A DNA stretch of 64,000 bases. It comes from Fremontodendron californicum. Taxonomy: Eukaryota; Streptophyta; Magnoliopsida; Malvales; Malvaceae. The position numbers and the translations under genes were made by a program. The notes under the pieces were generated by a model. It saw only the letters and a list, made by a program, of their open reading frames with translations. It was not told the origin of the DNA and did no database searches. Shown piece after piece: positions 42,109 through 56,665 of this stretch. Every line of letters starts with the position of its first letter. Positions within the stretch are counted from its first letter, which is position 1. The stretch is from positions 43,240,814 through 43,304,813 of the forward strand of contig JAULJL010000002.1 in NCBI GenBank assembly GCA_030761205.1, written 5' to 3'.

Positions 42109-45100
42109 ATGGCGAAATCGCGGCAACATTATTCTTCCCAAGATTCATCCTTATCACCTAGGTCTGGGAGATCGAGGGAATGGGAGGGTCCATCAAGGTG
42201 GACTGAGTACTTGGGTCCTGACACGACTTCTCCTTTCACATCTAGGAGCTCTAGGTACATGAATTCTGATGGACAGGTCCCCAGTTCGGGTGTTGGATCA
42301 CATAGGGGCTTGAACATGCAGTGGGTAGGGCAACTGATTGAAGTTGCAGACGGCCTTATGGCCAAAATTTATAGATTAAACCAAATCTTGGACTACCCGG
42401 ATCCTATAGGTCATGCATTTCCAGAAGCATTTTGGAAAGCGGGTGTTTTTCCCAACCATCCAAGGATTTGTATATTGCTCTCGAAAAAGTTCCCAGAGCA
42501 CTTCAGCAAACTGCAACTTGAGCGTGTAAGAATTGAATTTTACATGTTGCTATGCACGGAAGTTTGGTGGCTTTTGCTATTGGTGAGTATCAGACTGTTC
42601 TATTGTCTTGATAAATATTGGTGCAGGTTGATAAGGCTGCTTTGGATGCTTTGAGTGATAGTGCAGAAGTTCATTTGCAGGGTTTGGAACCATGGGTTCA
42701 GGTGAGGGGTTAGTTGCCCTGCAAAAACATATTCCTACTTTTATATTATCAAAAAGGGATTTAAGACCTATCAAAATTTCATTCCTTCCTAGTTTAAGAC
42801 TTTAAATTTTAGGATTTAGCTTCATAGTCATGTGCTGTATGTGTCACTACATAATTTAAGTTACATAGTGCCTTGCTGGCATCTTATTAGTTATATAGGC
42901 TGGATAAATTGACTTTATTGGTCTTCAAATATATTGTTAGGTTTCTTTCTTATGTATAATTAGATTATGAAAATTGTCCTTTGTCGAATCCTTGTAATTG
43001 TGATTGATCTGTTTTCCGTGGATTAGCTACTCCTTGATTTGATGGCATTTCGAGAACAAGCTTTGAGACTCATATTGGACCTGAGTAGTACCGTTATCAC
43101 CTTGTTGGTAAGTGTGAACTCACTCTTCTATGTTGCAAGTTTTATGTTGCTTTTTAAAAACACCGACTTGGTCCACCTGCGTTTTGGTGTTTGACTGTAT
43201 GGGAGGTGTGAAAGAAAGTGATGTGAGGCCCAAAATGTATCTAATCTAACTAGGTCCTGCTGATAGGTTTTTTGTTGTATCCTTCTTGATTTGCATAAAA
43301 AATCTTGAAATTTTTGCTGTCTAGGTGACTAGTTTTCTGCACTATAACACTTTTAACGTGGTACAGTCTTTTTGCAGCCTCATCAAAATTCGCTTATACT
43401 ACATGCATTTATGGATCTCTTCTGTTCCTTTATTCGTGTCAATCTTTTTTCTGAGAAGGTAATTCTACCATGCATTATATTTCTCCTTTTGCGCACAAGC
43501 AAGTGTGCATGAGTTTGTGTGTGTGAGAGAGAATCAATATTACTTACTTAAGAACTTATAGCTGTTTTCTTGAACAAGTATTTGTATGAAAAAAAGTGTT
43601 GCCAGTTCGCTTATGGACTTGATGCCTTAATAACAGTTACCAAGGAAAATGATGCTGCAAGTTTATAATCTTTTGCATGCTATGTCAAGAAACGACCGGG
43701 ACTGTGATTTTTATCATCGGTATGAACTCACACACTACCTTTTAATCTTGCAGTTTGATTCTAAGTATGTTGCAATACATTTAATTGATTTCTGGCCAGT
43801 ATATATTTAAATGCTTGAGGGATATTACCTTTTTTTTAGGAAACTTGAAGGGTATTACTTTATTGTTAGTTTTGATATAAAAATATACAGTTGTTTTTAT
43901 CTATATTGCTGCTGTGATCAGAAGACTGGAGCTTGAAGAAAATTCTGTATAAACGACATGAGTTTAAAATTTTACTATTGAGTTAGTATTATGCCTTAAT
44001 GCTGGTTAGTTAATTAGTTTGTTTAGCACATGATATTTATTATGAGGGAAAAATTATCTTCTTTAGGATAAACCAAAGTTCCTCCCCTCTTTTATGCTAA
44101 GAAGTCATTCTTATAATATGGTTGATACTGCTTTTACTTGAATCTTCTTTAAAAGTAAATTGCCATATGATTCTTATTCTTGCATATTTGCAAGTAATAT
44201 GGTTAATTTTCTGTCTCTGAATTTCAGGTTGATTCAATACATAGACTCTTATGATCCGCCATTGAAAGGATTACAAGAAGATCTCAATTTTGTGAGCCCA
44301 CGTATTGGAGAGGTCATTTTCATGCTTTATCTAATGAACATGATTTTTATAATGATCCTCGTTTTCTTTTACATTTATTTTTGATATATAACAAGTTAAT
44401 CATTGTCTGTTATGTTTCTGCTCCATCTTGTCCAAGTATATGCTTTGTAGTATCCTTGTCTTTTAGCCAGCAATTTTCTTCAAGTTTTCAAATATATTAG
44501 CTGCTAGCCTGGTTTTCTAAAAGTAACCCTTGCCCATGTAAATGATGTAATGAGGAAATCTCCTCCTCCCTTGTACTCTTGTCACCAACTATATTGAATT
44601 GTCTCTTATCAAATTCCAATCTATTTCCTTCAAATGGCTGCTATTCTTTTTCTTTTGGAAATGATGAAAGGTTTAGTCAACCATCTTATGAAAATTCTGG
44701 AAGAAAAGATCACTTCTCCTTTTTTTAAGATTGTGGATTAGTTCACCATCTCCATGTAGCGAGGATTATATTTGATGTAAATGTTTGTAACTGCTCTTAA
44801 AAGGAACAAAGAAATATTAACAATGCCTGAAATGGTGCTCGTAAGTTGTAATTAGGGACAAATTTCTAATGTAGGATTATCCTTTTGTAAAGTTCTACTA
44901 CATATATAAATCCCACTAGTTTGAATGCTTTTGTCTAGTTTTATGTGGTGTGGTGGTTCTTATCACTTAAATGTTGAATGATTGTTCCAGAACCTTATCT
45001 TTCCAAGAGCTTTAATTCCAAGAGTTGCATGTGTTTATGTTGGAGATAGTTAGACTGATTTTTCCAATCTGTATTTCCAGGTTTTAGAGGCTGTGGGTCC

Positions 45101-48100
45101 TATAATTTTCCTATCCACAGACACAAGGAAGCTGCGAAACGAGGGATTTTTAAGTCCATATCATCCTCGATATCCAGACATTCTTACAAATTCTGCTCAT
45201 CCAATGGTAAATACTGTTACTTGGAAAGATTTTAAGATACTTTAAGATGTTTGTACTTTCTAGATAATTTCTGTTCTATATCACTTTAGCAATTTTAAAC
45301 TTTCTTTTTCCTATCAAATACAATGTTTATTGCAACTGCATTTCTGACATCATTTTCTATACTGCAGAGAGCCCAAGATCTGGCAAATGTTACTGCTTAC
45401 AGGGAGTGGGTATTACTTGGATATCTAGTTTGTCCTGATGAGCTGCTTCGTGTCACTAGCATTGATATTGCTCTGGTAACTCCTTGATAATTATTTTGGT
45501 TGTTTCTTCTCTTGATGTGTTAACAATTCTGTAGTTCTGATTGGTATATATGCCAATGGGCAAAATAGCAAATATTGATACAAATGATCCTTTTTTAAAT
45601 TTTTTTTTTTTTTCATACCAAAATCTTATAAAAGCCTTTATCTACATACAGGATTAACAATGTGTTCAGTGAAATAAACCAAACTATTTCCCAAACAATG
45701 GTACCTCAACCGCTTTAATCATTGGTTTATCTCTACCTCTCTTCATTAAACCAAATAACAGTAGTATTTTTCCTTATGCAAGTAGTATAAGGGCAGCCAC
45801 CTGGGGTTCTCTGGACACCTGTATTATGACTCATGTATTTTGGCTTCTTTCTTTAAGTAATTATTAGTTGAATATAATTTTTCTGGGCATATACTAGCAA
45901 ATAAGTTATGCCTATCATACAGCTGAGAAGGCTGAATTTAGAGTTCTTGAAATCTTAGTAAACTATTTGCACTCCTTTTGAGTTCTGGATTATTCTGCTG
46001 GAAAGTGATTGGTTGTCATTATTTGTGACTTTTTTCATTTTTCTAAGCACCTATTTTTATTTCGTTATTGTCTCTTCTGTCCTTCCGTTTGCTTATTTTT
46101 CCCTAATGGCTTTCAGGTTGTACTGAAGGAAAATTTAGTTCTTACATTATTTAGGGATGAGGTAAGTTTTACTTTCTGATGTTGAAACTATTTTTTCTCA
46201 TTTTTAATGGTCGACCCTTCTTGTAATTTTCGGCATGCAGTATGTATTATTGCATGAGGATTATCAGTTATATGTGTTGCCTCGGATACTGGAGTCAAAG
46301 AAGATGGCAAAATCGGGGCGGACGAAACAAAAAGAAGCAGATTTGGAATATAGTGTGGCCAAACAAGTCGAGAAAATGATAGGGTATGATTAGTGCCAGG
46401 ATCTGAACTATATTCTCATTTTATTTTTATGAGCTGTGATTAGAAACTGCAGATGGAGAACTTATAATTTTGATGGTTTTCCTTTATTCTCAGTGACACC
46501 ATCATTTTGTAGCTATATTTGTTTAATTGGCATGTTCTAACCTTCAGTATGTATAATATGCCGGAGAATTTTGTTCAATGGTCATTGAATTTATGTGCAA
46601 CTATGACTAATGGGTCTTGCTATATACCATTATAGCAGCCCTCTGGAATCTGGAAGTGAGAGTGACACAAAAGTCAAGTTCTTAGGAATGTCATGTAAAT
46701 GTGTACTTGGTTGAAGATCAAGTTCTTAGGGAAACCGAAAATCAACTTTATGGTAATGCCATGTTTAAAATCACATTGCAAGTTCACATAAAGTTAATAT
46801 ACAGTGGCGGTGGAAGAAGAGAGGAAACATACAGCTATAGAGGGGATGGGAATAGAAAGGTGTCTGTGTCCAATCATGTTGTTTTAGATTAAAGTTCATA
46901 GTTCTAACTATTGGTGCAAATCATTGGACATGATGACTAATATGAATCAAGAAAAAAAAAACAGAGAAGTACAGAAGACTTGGCGTAAAATCCAATATAT
47001 AAACCTATATATATATATATATATATATATGTTCACTGAGAAGACCGTGAATTGTGTTAATCCATATAACAAAAGCTATTCAAAGAATTTCAAGACATGA
47101 AAACTTTCAATCTTTCTTTGTCTTTATGATTTTAATAAATATTTTATAAGATTATAGTTTTTTAAAGCTGTTGTTTCCTGTGTTTTCTGATCTAGATGTC
47201 ATCTTTAGCTTTAATATTAAATGGTAAATTGGTTTATGATTTCAGTGAAGTACACGAGCAAGCATTGATATCATGTGATGCTATACACCAGGAGAGGAGA
47301 ATACTACTAAAGCAAGAAATTGGTAGGATGGTGCTCTTTTTCACTGATCAACCAAGTTTATTGGCTCCAAACATTCAGGTATGATTGGTACCAGACTCTT
47401 TTAAGAACTCTTCCTATTTAAAGTTTTCTCCTAGTGTGCTTATTGTCTTCTAAAGCCTTCTTCATTTGCGTATACTTAAATTGTTCTCCTTTCAAATAAG
47501 CTCTGGGATGAAAATAATGTTTCTTGTATCTCAATTTCTGACTGGTTGGGATAGTAACGCTGTTAACATCCATTATCCAAAGTGTTTCATCAGTGGGCAA
47601 CATGCCTTGCAACTTTTATTGGTATTGTTTTAATTTATATACTTCATAAAAGAGGATATCTAATACATTACTCTCACAACCATCTTAACTTTATTGGCCT
47701 AAAGCTAACAAATTTACTCGTATAAATTATAGAGAGAGAATTATTATTTTTCTTGATGTTTTGTCTAATAATTTTCTGCTTCCTCACAGATGGTTTTTTC
47801 TGCCTTGGCATTGGCTCAATGTGAGGTTATCTGGTATTTTCAACATGTAGGAATTGCATCATCAAAATCAAAAGGTGCTCGAATTGTTCCAGTTGACATA
47901 GTAAGTAAAGTATTTGGTCCTTATATCAATAAACCTTTTCCTATATTTTGGCATTCTAGTTTGTGTCCTTTTCTTGTCCTTGGTTTTGCTTGTCTTAATA
48001 TTTGATGTTGATGGTCTTTTATTGATTTTTTTCCTGCTTCTTTTGAATGAATGACTAAATTGAATTATGTTATCACTAAATCTATCTTTTTGATTAAGAT

Positions 48101-51100
48101 AACATAATCAGGTGCTTAACTTGGACAGAAATGATGTCATTGCAGGATCCAAATGATCCAACTATTGGGTTCTTGTTGGATGGAATGGACCATTTATGCT
48201 GTCTAGTGCGCAAGTATATTGCAGGTAGTCTCTTTGTTGATGTAAACAAACTATTTCATAAAGTTGAATAAATGAAGTTTACTTTTCATCTAGAAGATGC
48301 ATGTTATAGATAGACAAATATAAATAGATTTCTGAGTTTGTGTCGATGTGAATGTGTAACTTTCAAGATGTTGGCATTTCTTGTGTCAACGGCAGAAGTA
48401 TGGTAAAGGCATCTTTTAAGGAGAGAATGCAAAAACATTCCCTCAAAAAGTGGGAACATGGAAAAGAAGGCCGCAGACTACTCCATGGCATCATAAATCC
48501 ATCAAGGAGGCTAATTGTCACTAAAAGCTTCCAGTGCATCTGCTTTTTGTTAAGCAAGAAACATCCGTTTTTCATTTCCTCATCAAAATAAATCTCTTTC
48601 AAATAAAAAACTTAGTAAGCAAAAATCTAGGCCAAAGCAGGTCTCCCTGTTACTGGGATAAAATCTTCCAAATATAGTCTGTAAACACTGATGCCATGGC
48701 TAATGATGCAGTTATACATTATCTCTATTTCTAGTCACTGCTATAATGTTAATCACATGCTTTTCACTGCTGATATTACACTATGCTGTTTTATTACTGC
48801 AAGAAAAACTTCACACATAAGTGAACTGCATTAAAGATTTTAAATCTTTCAATGCAGCAATTCGGGGTTATGCATTATCATATCTCTCTTCCTGTGCTGG
48901 TAGAATCCGGTTTTTGCTGGGAACTCCTGGAATGGTGGCTCTTGATCTTGATGCAACCTTGAAAACACTCTTTCAGTATATTGTCCAGCACCTTGAAAAT
49001 ATACCCAAGCCACTGGGTGAAAATATTTCTGCAATCACATGTGACCTATCTGTAAGAAACCTATAAAACCATTTTTTTCCCTTTCAAGAATGAAGCATAA
49101 ATCTATACTAAATAATAATAGCAATAGCTGAGTTTGGTGTAATATCTACTGCCTGTGAAGCTAGTATTAGCTGACGATGTCTCTTTAGTTGCATAGCCTT
49201 TTGTTCATAGTTAATGACATATGAAGCCACGAACAATAGTTTTTATATATATATATACATATATTATATTTGTGTTATGATTCTAATGCATATGCTTGGT
49301 CCACAAATATGTGCTCCATGTTTTACTGCATTAATTTTGAAAAGTTTACAAAAGATGTTCTCTTATACTGGTTCCTCTCTGATTGTGAGGAATCTTGGAC
49401 ATTGAACTTATTATTCTCTGTCATATAAATACCTTTGACGTACATGTGCTTGAGAACTTTTTCATCCTTTTTATTAAAGTTTTTTTTGAAGTATTCTTTA
49501 TGCTGCTGTTATACTTTACCATTACCAAAATGCATCCAGAAGTAGCTTGTTTATGATTGTTTGCCTAATCTAAAATCATATGTGATTCTTAACCAGGACT
49601 TCCGTAAAGATTGGTTGTCTATATTGATGATTGTTACATCTGCTCGATCATCTATAAACATAAGACATTTGGAGAAAGCTACTGTCTCCACCGGAAAGGA
49701 AGGGTTACTATCAGAAGGAAATGCAGCATACAATTGGTCCAGGTGCGCTGACTTTGATTCACATGATTACTGAGGCTTAGCCTATATTTGATTACTCACC
49801 CAAATACATTAACTGCAATCAATATGTTTTGTGATATGAGAAAATAAATTTTCATTTCATTTTTAGAGAACAATTTTACTTTGAGAAGTGGAATTATACA
49901 GTACTATTTCATGCGTGTTTTGCATATTGGGAACATTATTTTGGTTTTGCATAGCTGGTGTGGCATGTGTTAAAAGATGTTGAGAATGATGATACTCCAG
50001 CATATTGCAGCTGTTACGAAGGAAAGTTTTTACATATAATGTATCTTATCTCCAATAATTCATATTTGAAGGTCTTCATGAATGGTGCAATTGATAGAGT
50101 TCAAGATAAACCTGCATGTCCAGTTTTCTTATTCCTTCCAAAACATTTCTTATGTTCAAAGTCACCACTCACCATTTTGTCTGATTTGGAAATTAAATGC
50201 CTATCAATCTAACACCTGCTAAACAAACTCCTACAGTTTTCTTTTGTTAAGTAAAAATGCTGATAAAATATACGGATCTGTTTCAATGCAGATGTGTTGA
50301 TGAACTAGAGTCTCAATTATCAAAGCATGGTAGTCTCAAAAAGCTATATTTCTACCACCAGCACCTTACAGCAGTACGCTTTGAAACTCTTTTCCCGTTC
50401 TTCTTTTGAAATATCTTGCATGCAATACTGACTTCTGTATACCTGTTGTAATAGGTCTTTAGAAACACAATGTTTGGACCAGAGGGGCGTCCACAGCATT
50501 GCTGTGCATGGCTTGGTGTTGCTAGTAGTTTTCCAGAGTGTGCATCTCCAATTGTTCCAGAGGAGGTAATGATTTAATTAAACCAGCAGCATGAAATACC
50601 CCCACCTTTCCCCACATTTCATAGTCTTTATCCCCTGTTGTTCAAGTGATTACACAAACTCTACGCATTGGTGTACTTACCATTCTGACAAGTTATGACT
50701 GATGACCCCATATTGTTTGGAGAGTATTAATGCTTAATCTCTAGTATCTCTTTGTTTTTTCCTCTCATTAGAAGGAAACGTTACAGTGGGAAAGTTGATG
50801 TCTGCTTTATATTTACCATAATAATCAGGTGACAAAAATTGGGCGAGATGCAGTCCTATATGTTGAGTCTCTCATTGAATCAATCATGGGAGGATTGGAA
50901 GGTCTAATTAACATCCTTGATTCTGAAGGTGGATTTGGGGCTTTGGAGATGCAGGTTGGTATTTAATTCTTGTTCCAGTGTAAACTACTTGAAGATGAAT
51001 AACATTTTATAAACCTAACTTTTCGAGTAATCTCAGCTTCTTCCAGAGCAAGCAGCATTTTATTTGAATAATGCATCCAGAGTTTCAATTCCTTCAGCAA

Positions 51101-54100
51101 AATCCCCAAAAGGAGCAGTTGCTTATCCTTTGCCAGGCCATGAAAGTTATCCAGAGAATAACAATTCAATCAAAATGTAAGGCGCTTGCCTGAACTTTTC
51201 TTTCTTTTGCTTAGATCATCTGAATCAATAAGTTAATAGTGTCATAACTTTTGTTTTGTCCTAGGTTGGAGGCTGCAATGCAGAGGTTGACCAATTTGTG
51301 TTCAGTTTTGAATGATATGGAGCCTATATGTGTTCTGAACCATGTCTTTGTTCTGAGGGAGGTGAGTCAGGCTTAATCTGCCTCTGGCCCTTTTATGTAG
51401 CAGTCTTTAGATGTGATCCTGGCCTGTTGTTTCCTAGAATATGTTTCCATTTCATTTAGAATTCCACTGATAGGTTCCAAGTTGGCTATTTATATTCTGC
51501 TAACTTGCTTGGTAAATTGGTGTTTAACTTATTAGGTGGTTTTTTTTAAGCCACTATTTAACATATTAGTTGAAAGCAATTCTTGATGTGGTGTGGTCAT
51601 CTGTGGTCAAATATTCCAAGCAGGCCATTAGATATTCATGTGTTTTAATTATAATATTCTCATCATATGTGCAGTACATGAGGGAATGCATCCTTGGGAA
51701 CTTCAGAAGGAGATTACTTGTAGTACTGAAAACTGATAATGATCTTCAAAGGCCTTCTATTCTAGAATCACTGATCCGCAGACACATGAATATAGTCCAT
51801 CTAGCGGAACAGCACATTAGCATGGATCTAACACAAGGAATCCGAGAAGTTTTACTCTCGGAGACCTTCTCTGGACCAGTTTCTTCTCTGCATTTATTTG
51901 ACAGACCAGCAGAGCAACATACTGGATCAGCCACTGAAGTTGTCTGCAACTGGTACATAGAAAACATTGTAAAGGATATGTCCGGTGCTGGAATTCTGTT
52001 TACACCCATTCACAAATGCTTCAAAAGCACGAGGCCAGTTGGTGGATATTTTGCTGAGTCAGTCACTGATCTTGGAGAATTGCAGGCATTTGTTCGTATT
52101 TTTGGTGGTTACGGAGTTGACAGACTAGATAGAATGATGAAAGAACACACTGCTGCCCTGTTGAATTGCATAGACACATCATTACGGTCAAATCGTGAGT
52201 TGTTAGAAGCAGTTGCTGGCAGCATGCATTCTGGTGACAGAATAGAAAGAGAAGCTTGTTTGAAGCAAATTGTGGATTTGGACACAATAATTGGTTTTTG
52301 TATCGAGGCAGGACAGGCATTGGCTTTTGATAAACTTTTAGCTGAAGCTTCTGGAGCTGTGCTCGAAGAAGGTGCACCCTTAATTTATTCATTGCTTGCT
52401 GGGGTAGTTAAGCACATACCTGAAGAAATACCTGAAAAGAGGGAAATCAGAAGAATGAGGGGGGTAGCAAACAGTGTTGCTCTTGCTGGTGATCATGACT
52501 CTGAGTGGGTTAGATCAATTCTGGAAGAAGTTGGAGGTGCAAATGATGGGTCCTGGAGCTTTTTGCCTTATTTATTTGCCACTTTCATGACATCAAATAT
52601 CTGGAACACGACTGGCTTCAATGTTGACACAGGGGGTTTCAACAACAATATTCATTGTTTGGCAAGGTGGGTATACTTTCTGATTTTCTCTTATTTAAAA
52701 AAAAAAAAAAACTTTTGGGTTGACTATGAGTTCTAAAGACCGTGGGATGTTACATTACAAACTGAATGCCTTGTAGCTAGTACGTCTAATCCAACAAATA
52801 TTGAGTGGTTGGTTTATCATTTACATTACAAACTGAATGCCTTGTAGCTAGTACGTCTAATCCAACAAATATTGAGTGGTTGGTTTATCATTTAATAGTT
52901 CAAAATATCTCTTAGAATTTTAAAATGAGAGGGTTGATGAGCCTCATGTAGGTGCTACATTTATTTTGCGTGTAATACGTCCTGACCTGCATACCAGCTT
53001 TGGTTGTTTTTGTCAAAATTGTGGCTTCTTGATGAAGCCATTCAGGAGACAACTTTCTATTAGACTATCGGTTACCTCTCAAGCTTTGCTTCTGTATTGA
53101 TTGTTGTAAAGAGAGGGGGTTGAAATATGATGTTTGACTGGAGTGCTAATTATTTGGTCTTAACTTGGCAGGTGCATTAGTGCTGTTATAGCTGGAAGTG
53201 AATATGTTAGATTGGCACGTGAACATCACCAGAGACAGTTGCTCTCAAACGGTCATGTTGGTAACGCTGACAGTTTGGATCCTGATATGCGTGTGTCAGC
53301 AGAAGCTAGTATAAAATCAGCAATGCAGCTATTTGTTAAATTCTCGGCAGGAATTGTACTAGATTCATGGAACGAAGCTAACAGGTAAATGATACTCTGA
53401 TGTCTATGCAGTCCCTTCGCCCCTTTTTTTTCCTTTAATTGTATAACTTTCACTCGAGCCCTATCCTTACAATAGCTGAAGCACAAGGGCATACTGATGC
53501 TTCTGAAATCTGCTTCAATTCCTCTTAGCATGTGTTAAAATATTATCTAATCTCATGTTAATTTCACATCATCTTGATGGATATTAATAAGCTTTTTAAC
53601 ATGTCAACATAGTGGAGTTGAGTTGAGCTATTGAGTATCTTTTTATTTGATAAATTTTATAAGCTATATATTATTACATTTGGGACTTGAAAAAAAACCA
53701 TGAGGAGCCAATATTGACATATCTCATCTGTCTGCATATTTCCTGTTGTTATAATACTAATGCAAAGTGTTGATATTTGTTCTTTGATAATGTGCAGATC
53801 TCATCTGGTTGCCAAGCTTATTTTTATTGACCAACTCTGTGACATTTCACCATACCTTCCAAGAAGCTCTCTGGAGACCCACGTTCCTTATGCTATTCTC
53901 CGTTCAATATATAGCCAGTACTATGCGAACTCTCCATTAATGACAGTAGCATTATTAAGTGCTTCACCACGCCATTCACCTGCCGTATCATTGGCACATG
54001 CAGCATCCCCTATAATGAGGCAACCCCGTGGGGATTCGACTCCTCAGTATAGTGCTAATGATTCAGGTTACTTTAAAGGATCGTCATCGCACAGCCAAGA

Positions 54101-54299
54101 GCACCTTTATGATGCTGAAAGTGGAAGTAGTCTACGGGGAGTTGAAAACAAACATAGAAACGTTCGCCGGTCTGGGCCTTTGGATTACAGTTCAAGCCGT
54201 AAAGTCAAGTACCCTGAAGGATCGGGTTCAGGAAGCACAGGTCCCAGTCCGCTGCCAAGGTTTGCGGTTTCAAGGTCTGGTCCGATATCATACAAGTAA
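42109..54299 (+). CDS. NAP1: NAP1 (Nck-associated protein 1-like), SCAR/WAVE complex subunit
   Basis: 23 coding exons, all GT-AG and in phase, total 4170 nt (1389 aa; the Arabidopsis protein is near 1396). Exons: 42109-42525, 42627-42701, 43027-43107, 43378-43458, 43637-43719, 44228-44312, 45081-45206, 45368-45475, 46117-46161, 46241-46383, 47246-47378, 47790-47900, 48146-48224, 48858-49051, 49597-49742, 50292-50373, 50455-50565, 50829-50954, 51037-51176, 51265-51361, 51675-52666, 53172-53384, 53798-54299. Family landmarks run throughout: WVGQLIEVADGLMAKIYRLN, FIRVNLFSEK-type helices, LLPEQAAFYLNNASRV, FGGYGVDRLDRMMKEHTAAL, SRSGPISYK at the end. The protein is helical throughout, with no enzyme motif. 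With SRA1/PIR, SCAR, ABI and HSPC300 it activates ARP2/3 actin nucleation in the cytoplasm and shapes trichomes and pavement cells. A Ser-rich low-complexity tail precedes the C-terminus. The gene looks intact. Confidence 0.93.
52752..52893 (+). repeat. Perfect 71-bp tandem duplication in NAP1 intron 21
   Basis: acattacaaactgaatgcct through ggtttatcattt is present twice with no difference, at 52752-52822 and 52823-52893. It lies in the intron between the 992-nt exon and the next, away from splice sites. Confidence 0.93.
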
Positions 54300-56221
54300 G
54301 ATGATGGTCAAATATCAAGAAGGAATTGCAATGCTAAATTATCTGCCTCTTGTCAATTATTATGAACTAGGTCATAAAATTAGGTTTAGCTCACACAAAT
54401 TTTGGCAAAATGTATATGTAAATTTACTTCACAGCTTTTATTACACTGCTCCCTTTTTTATAAACTTAGTAATTTTGGACACAATAGAAAAACACGAAAT
54501 GAACACAACACATTTAATAAACAAAGTTATTAGATAACATGTTTAAACACAATTAACACGTTAATATGATATATTTAATACGTACATCGTATTCATATTT
54601 AGAATTGACATATTTAATATTTTGTGTTGTCTTTATATTTATATGAATGACATGAGAAAAAAATATGAGATATAATATGCATACACGAATTACTAGATTT
54701 ACATGTAAATTAAATAATCAAAAAAATCAAAATTAAAAGCAGTCGTAATTTTCATGTTTACATCTTTCGATACTTTTTGAACCAATAATTAATAACTTAC
54801 ATTCATTGAATTTATTTCCATAATTTATATTTTATAAGATTCAGTAATAAATATTTATTATTATAAGTGTACTTATTGTTAATTTACTATGTGTTTTGCT
54901 AAACACTTTTTAAGATTATTATATAAAACAATGTTCTAAAACATTAACTAGAGTGTCTAAAGGTAGAATCCAAAAATAAAGGAGGAATAAAATTCCAGAT
55001 TTTGGACATCTGAATTCCAAACGAGGTCCAACAGGCTATATGAATACATTTAGTACATACTACCAGAAACCCATAAATCCAAGGCAAAGAGGGCCTCGGA
55101 ATTTCTGGCCCAAGTCTCAAGAAAAAGTCTGTGGGCCTAGCGTTCAAATCATTTCCTGGCATTCAAAGGGTAATCCAATTCTTCCTTCACTTAACAAAAC
55201 ATTGCAGATTTACAGCAGGCATGGTTCTTCTACTCTTCTTTTATATCCTCATTTCTAAGGTTTGAAATGGCCTAATGTACTTTGAATCTAAAAGCTTGAA
55301 GAGATGAGAAATTTTGCCTTTTACATTATTTATGTGAGATTAGTACTTCCATTTCCATAAGATCAGTTGGAGGAGCGCTTGCCTTTGGCTCCCCGCTCCA
55401 TTGGTTGTAAACTTGTAATCGGGTTAGATTAGGCCCTGAACAAAAAGCTAAAGAGGTTACTGTGCGAGTACAAAAGCCTTTTAGCGATTGGGAGTCTTTC
55501 AATACAGAGTATAATGAAAACTTTCATTCAACTGGCTTCATTTGATTTTAAAATCAAAAGATTGCAAGAAGAAGTAAAAGAAAGAATGAAGCATCACTAA
55601 TATTTTTATTTCTACCATGTACAAATCAATTAACAATTATTCCTATACAACAACGTACGGTAATTTACATTCTGGGTCACTGAACTTAGCATCAAATTTC
55701 ATATAAATCACAAACCTTTAATTTCATCAAATTAACTTTTATTATTAATAAATTAGATCACTTATACTAATTTCATTAAGTATTTCTAACGAAAAAGCAG
55801 ACTCAACGTGAATTTTTTTTTACTTAAAATACCAGTCATGCATTATCTTTGATAAGACTTAAAAAATATATGCATGTTGGACCAGCTTTTTCGTTAGAAT
55901 TATTCAACGAAATTAACATAAATGACCTAATTTATTAATAATAGAAGTTCAGTGATGTAATTTAATGAAATTAAAAGTTTGTAACTTACATGAAAATTGA
56001 TACTAAATTCAGTTACCCATAATGTAAATTACGTATGCAAGAAAACCTTCTATAGAGGCAAGTGGGAGAAAAACTCACCCAAAAGGCAAAAAGGGTATCA
56101 TAATAAATTATTCCTCAAACCTGCCAGTGTCAAAGCCAGTAGTGTTATCTTGTCACTGATATTCATCAGAGACAGCCGTTTGACAGATGAACTTGAAGGA
56201 TATCACCAAACAAAGATGTTA
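54300..56221. other. NAP1 3' region and intergenic
   Basis: The beginning is the NAP1 3' UTR. From about 54475 to 54680 the sequence (aacacgaaatgaacacaaca, aacacgttaatatgat and similar) is a degenerate repeat, related in reverse orientation to 39440-39640. No gene is supported on either strand. Confidence 0.55.
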
Positions 56222-56622
56222 TCATAAGGAGCTGATAATTCCTGTCTGGTTTGAACAAAGACAAGAGCAATTCGGTTCACTCAAGTCCTTCTTCTTCACA
56301 AGCCGCTTGTCATGATTAATCATAAGTTTTATAAGAGGTAGCTTTTGTGTGACTTGCCGCCATATTTCATTAACTGTTCCATTTGGATGACTATAGTCGT
56401 AGTACCGCTTCACCTGAATGAATCCACAAAATTTAATTTCAGAACATAACTCAGGTAACACACATTTAGATTAATTAAAATTGTGATTTTGAGATTACTG
56501 AACTATTTAATGATGAATGAGAACACAGATTTCCATATTTGGCATATGCAATTGACTGGAAGGTAAACACAAGGTTCCTAAGCAATTTTATTAGCTAAAC
56601 AGAAAACAAGAGGTAAAATGTG

Positions 56623-56665
<43 letters not shown>

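Noticed and set aside
48352..48602. 79-codon frames on both strands in a NAP1 intron
   Set aside because: Intronic, mutually antisense, no family resemblance. Exons on either side join in phase without it.
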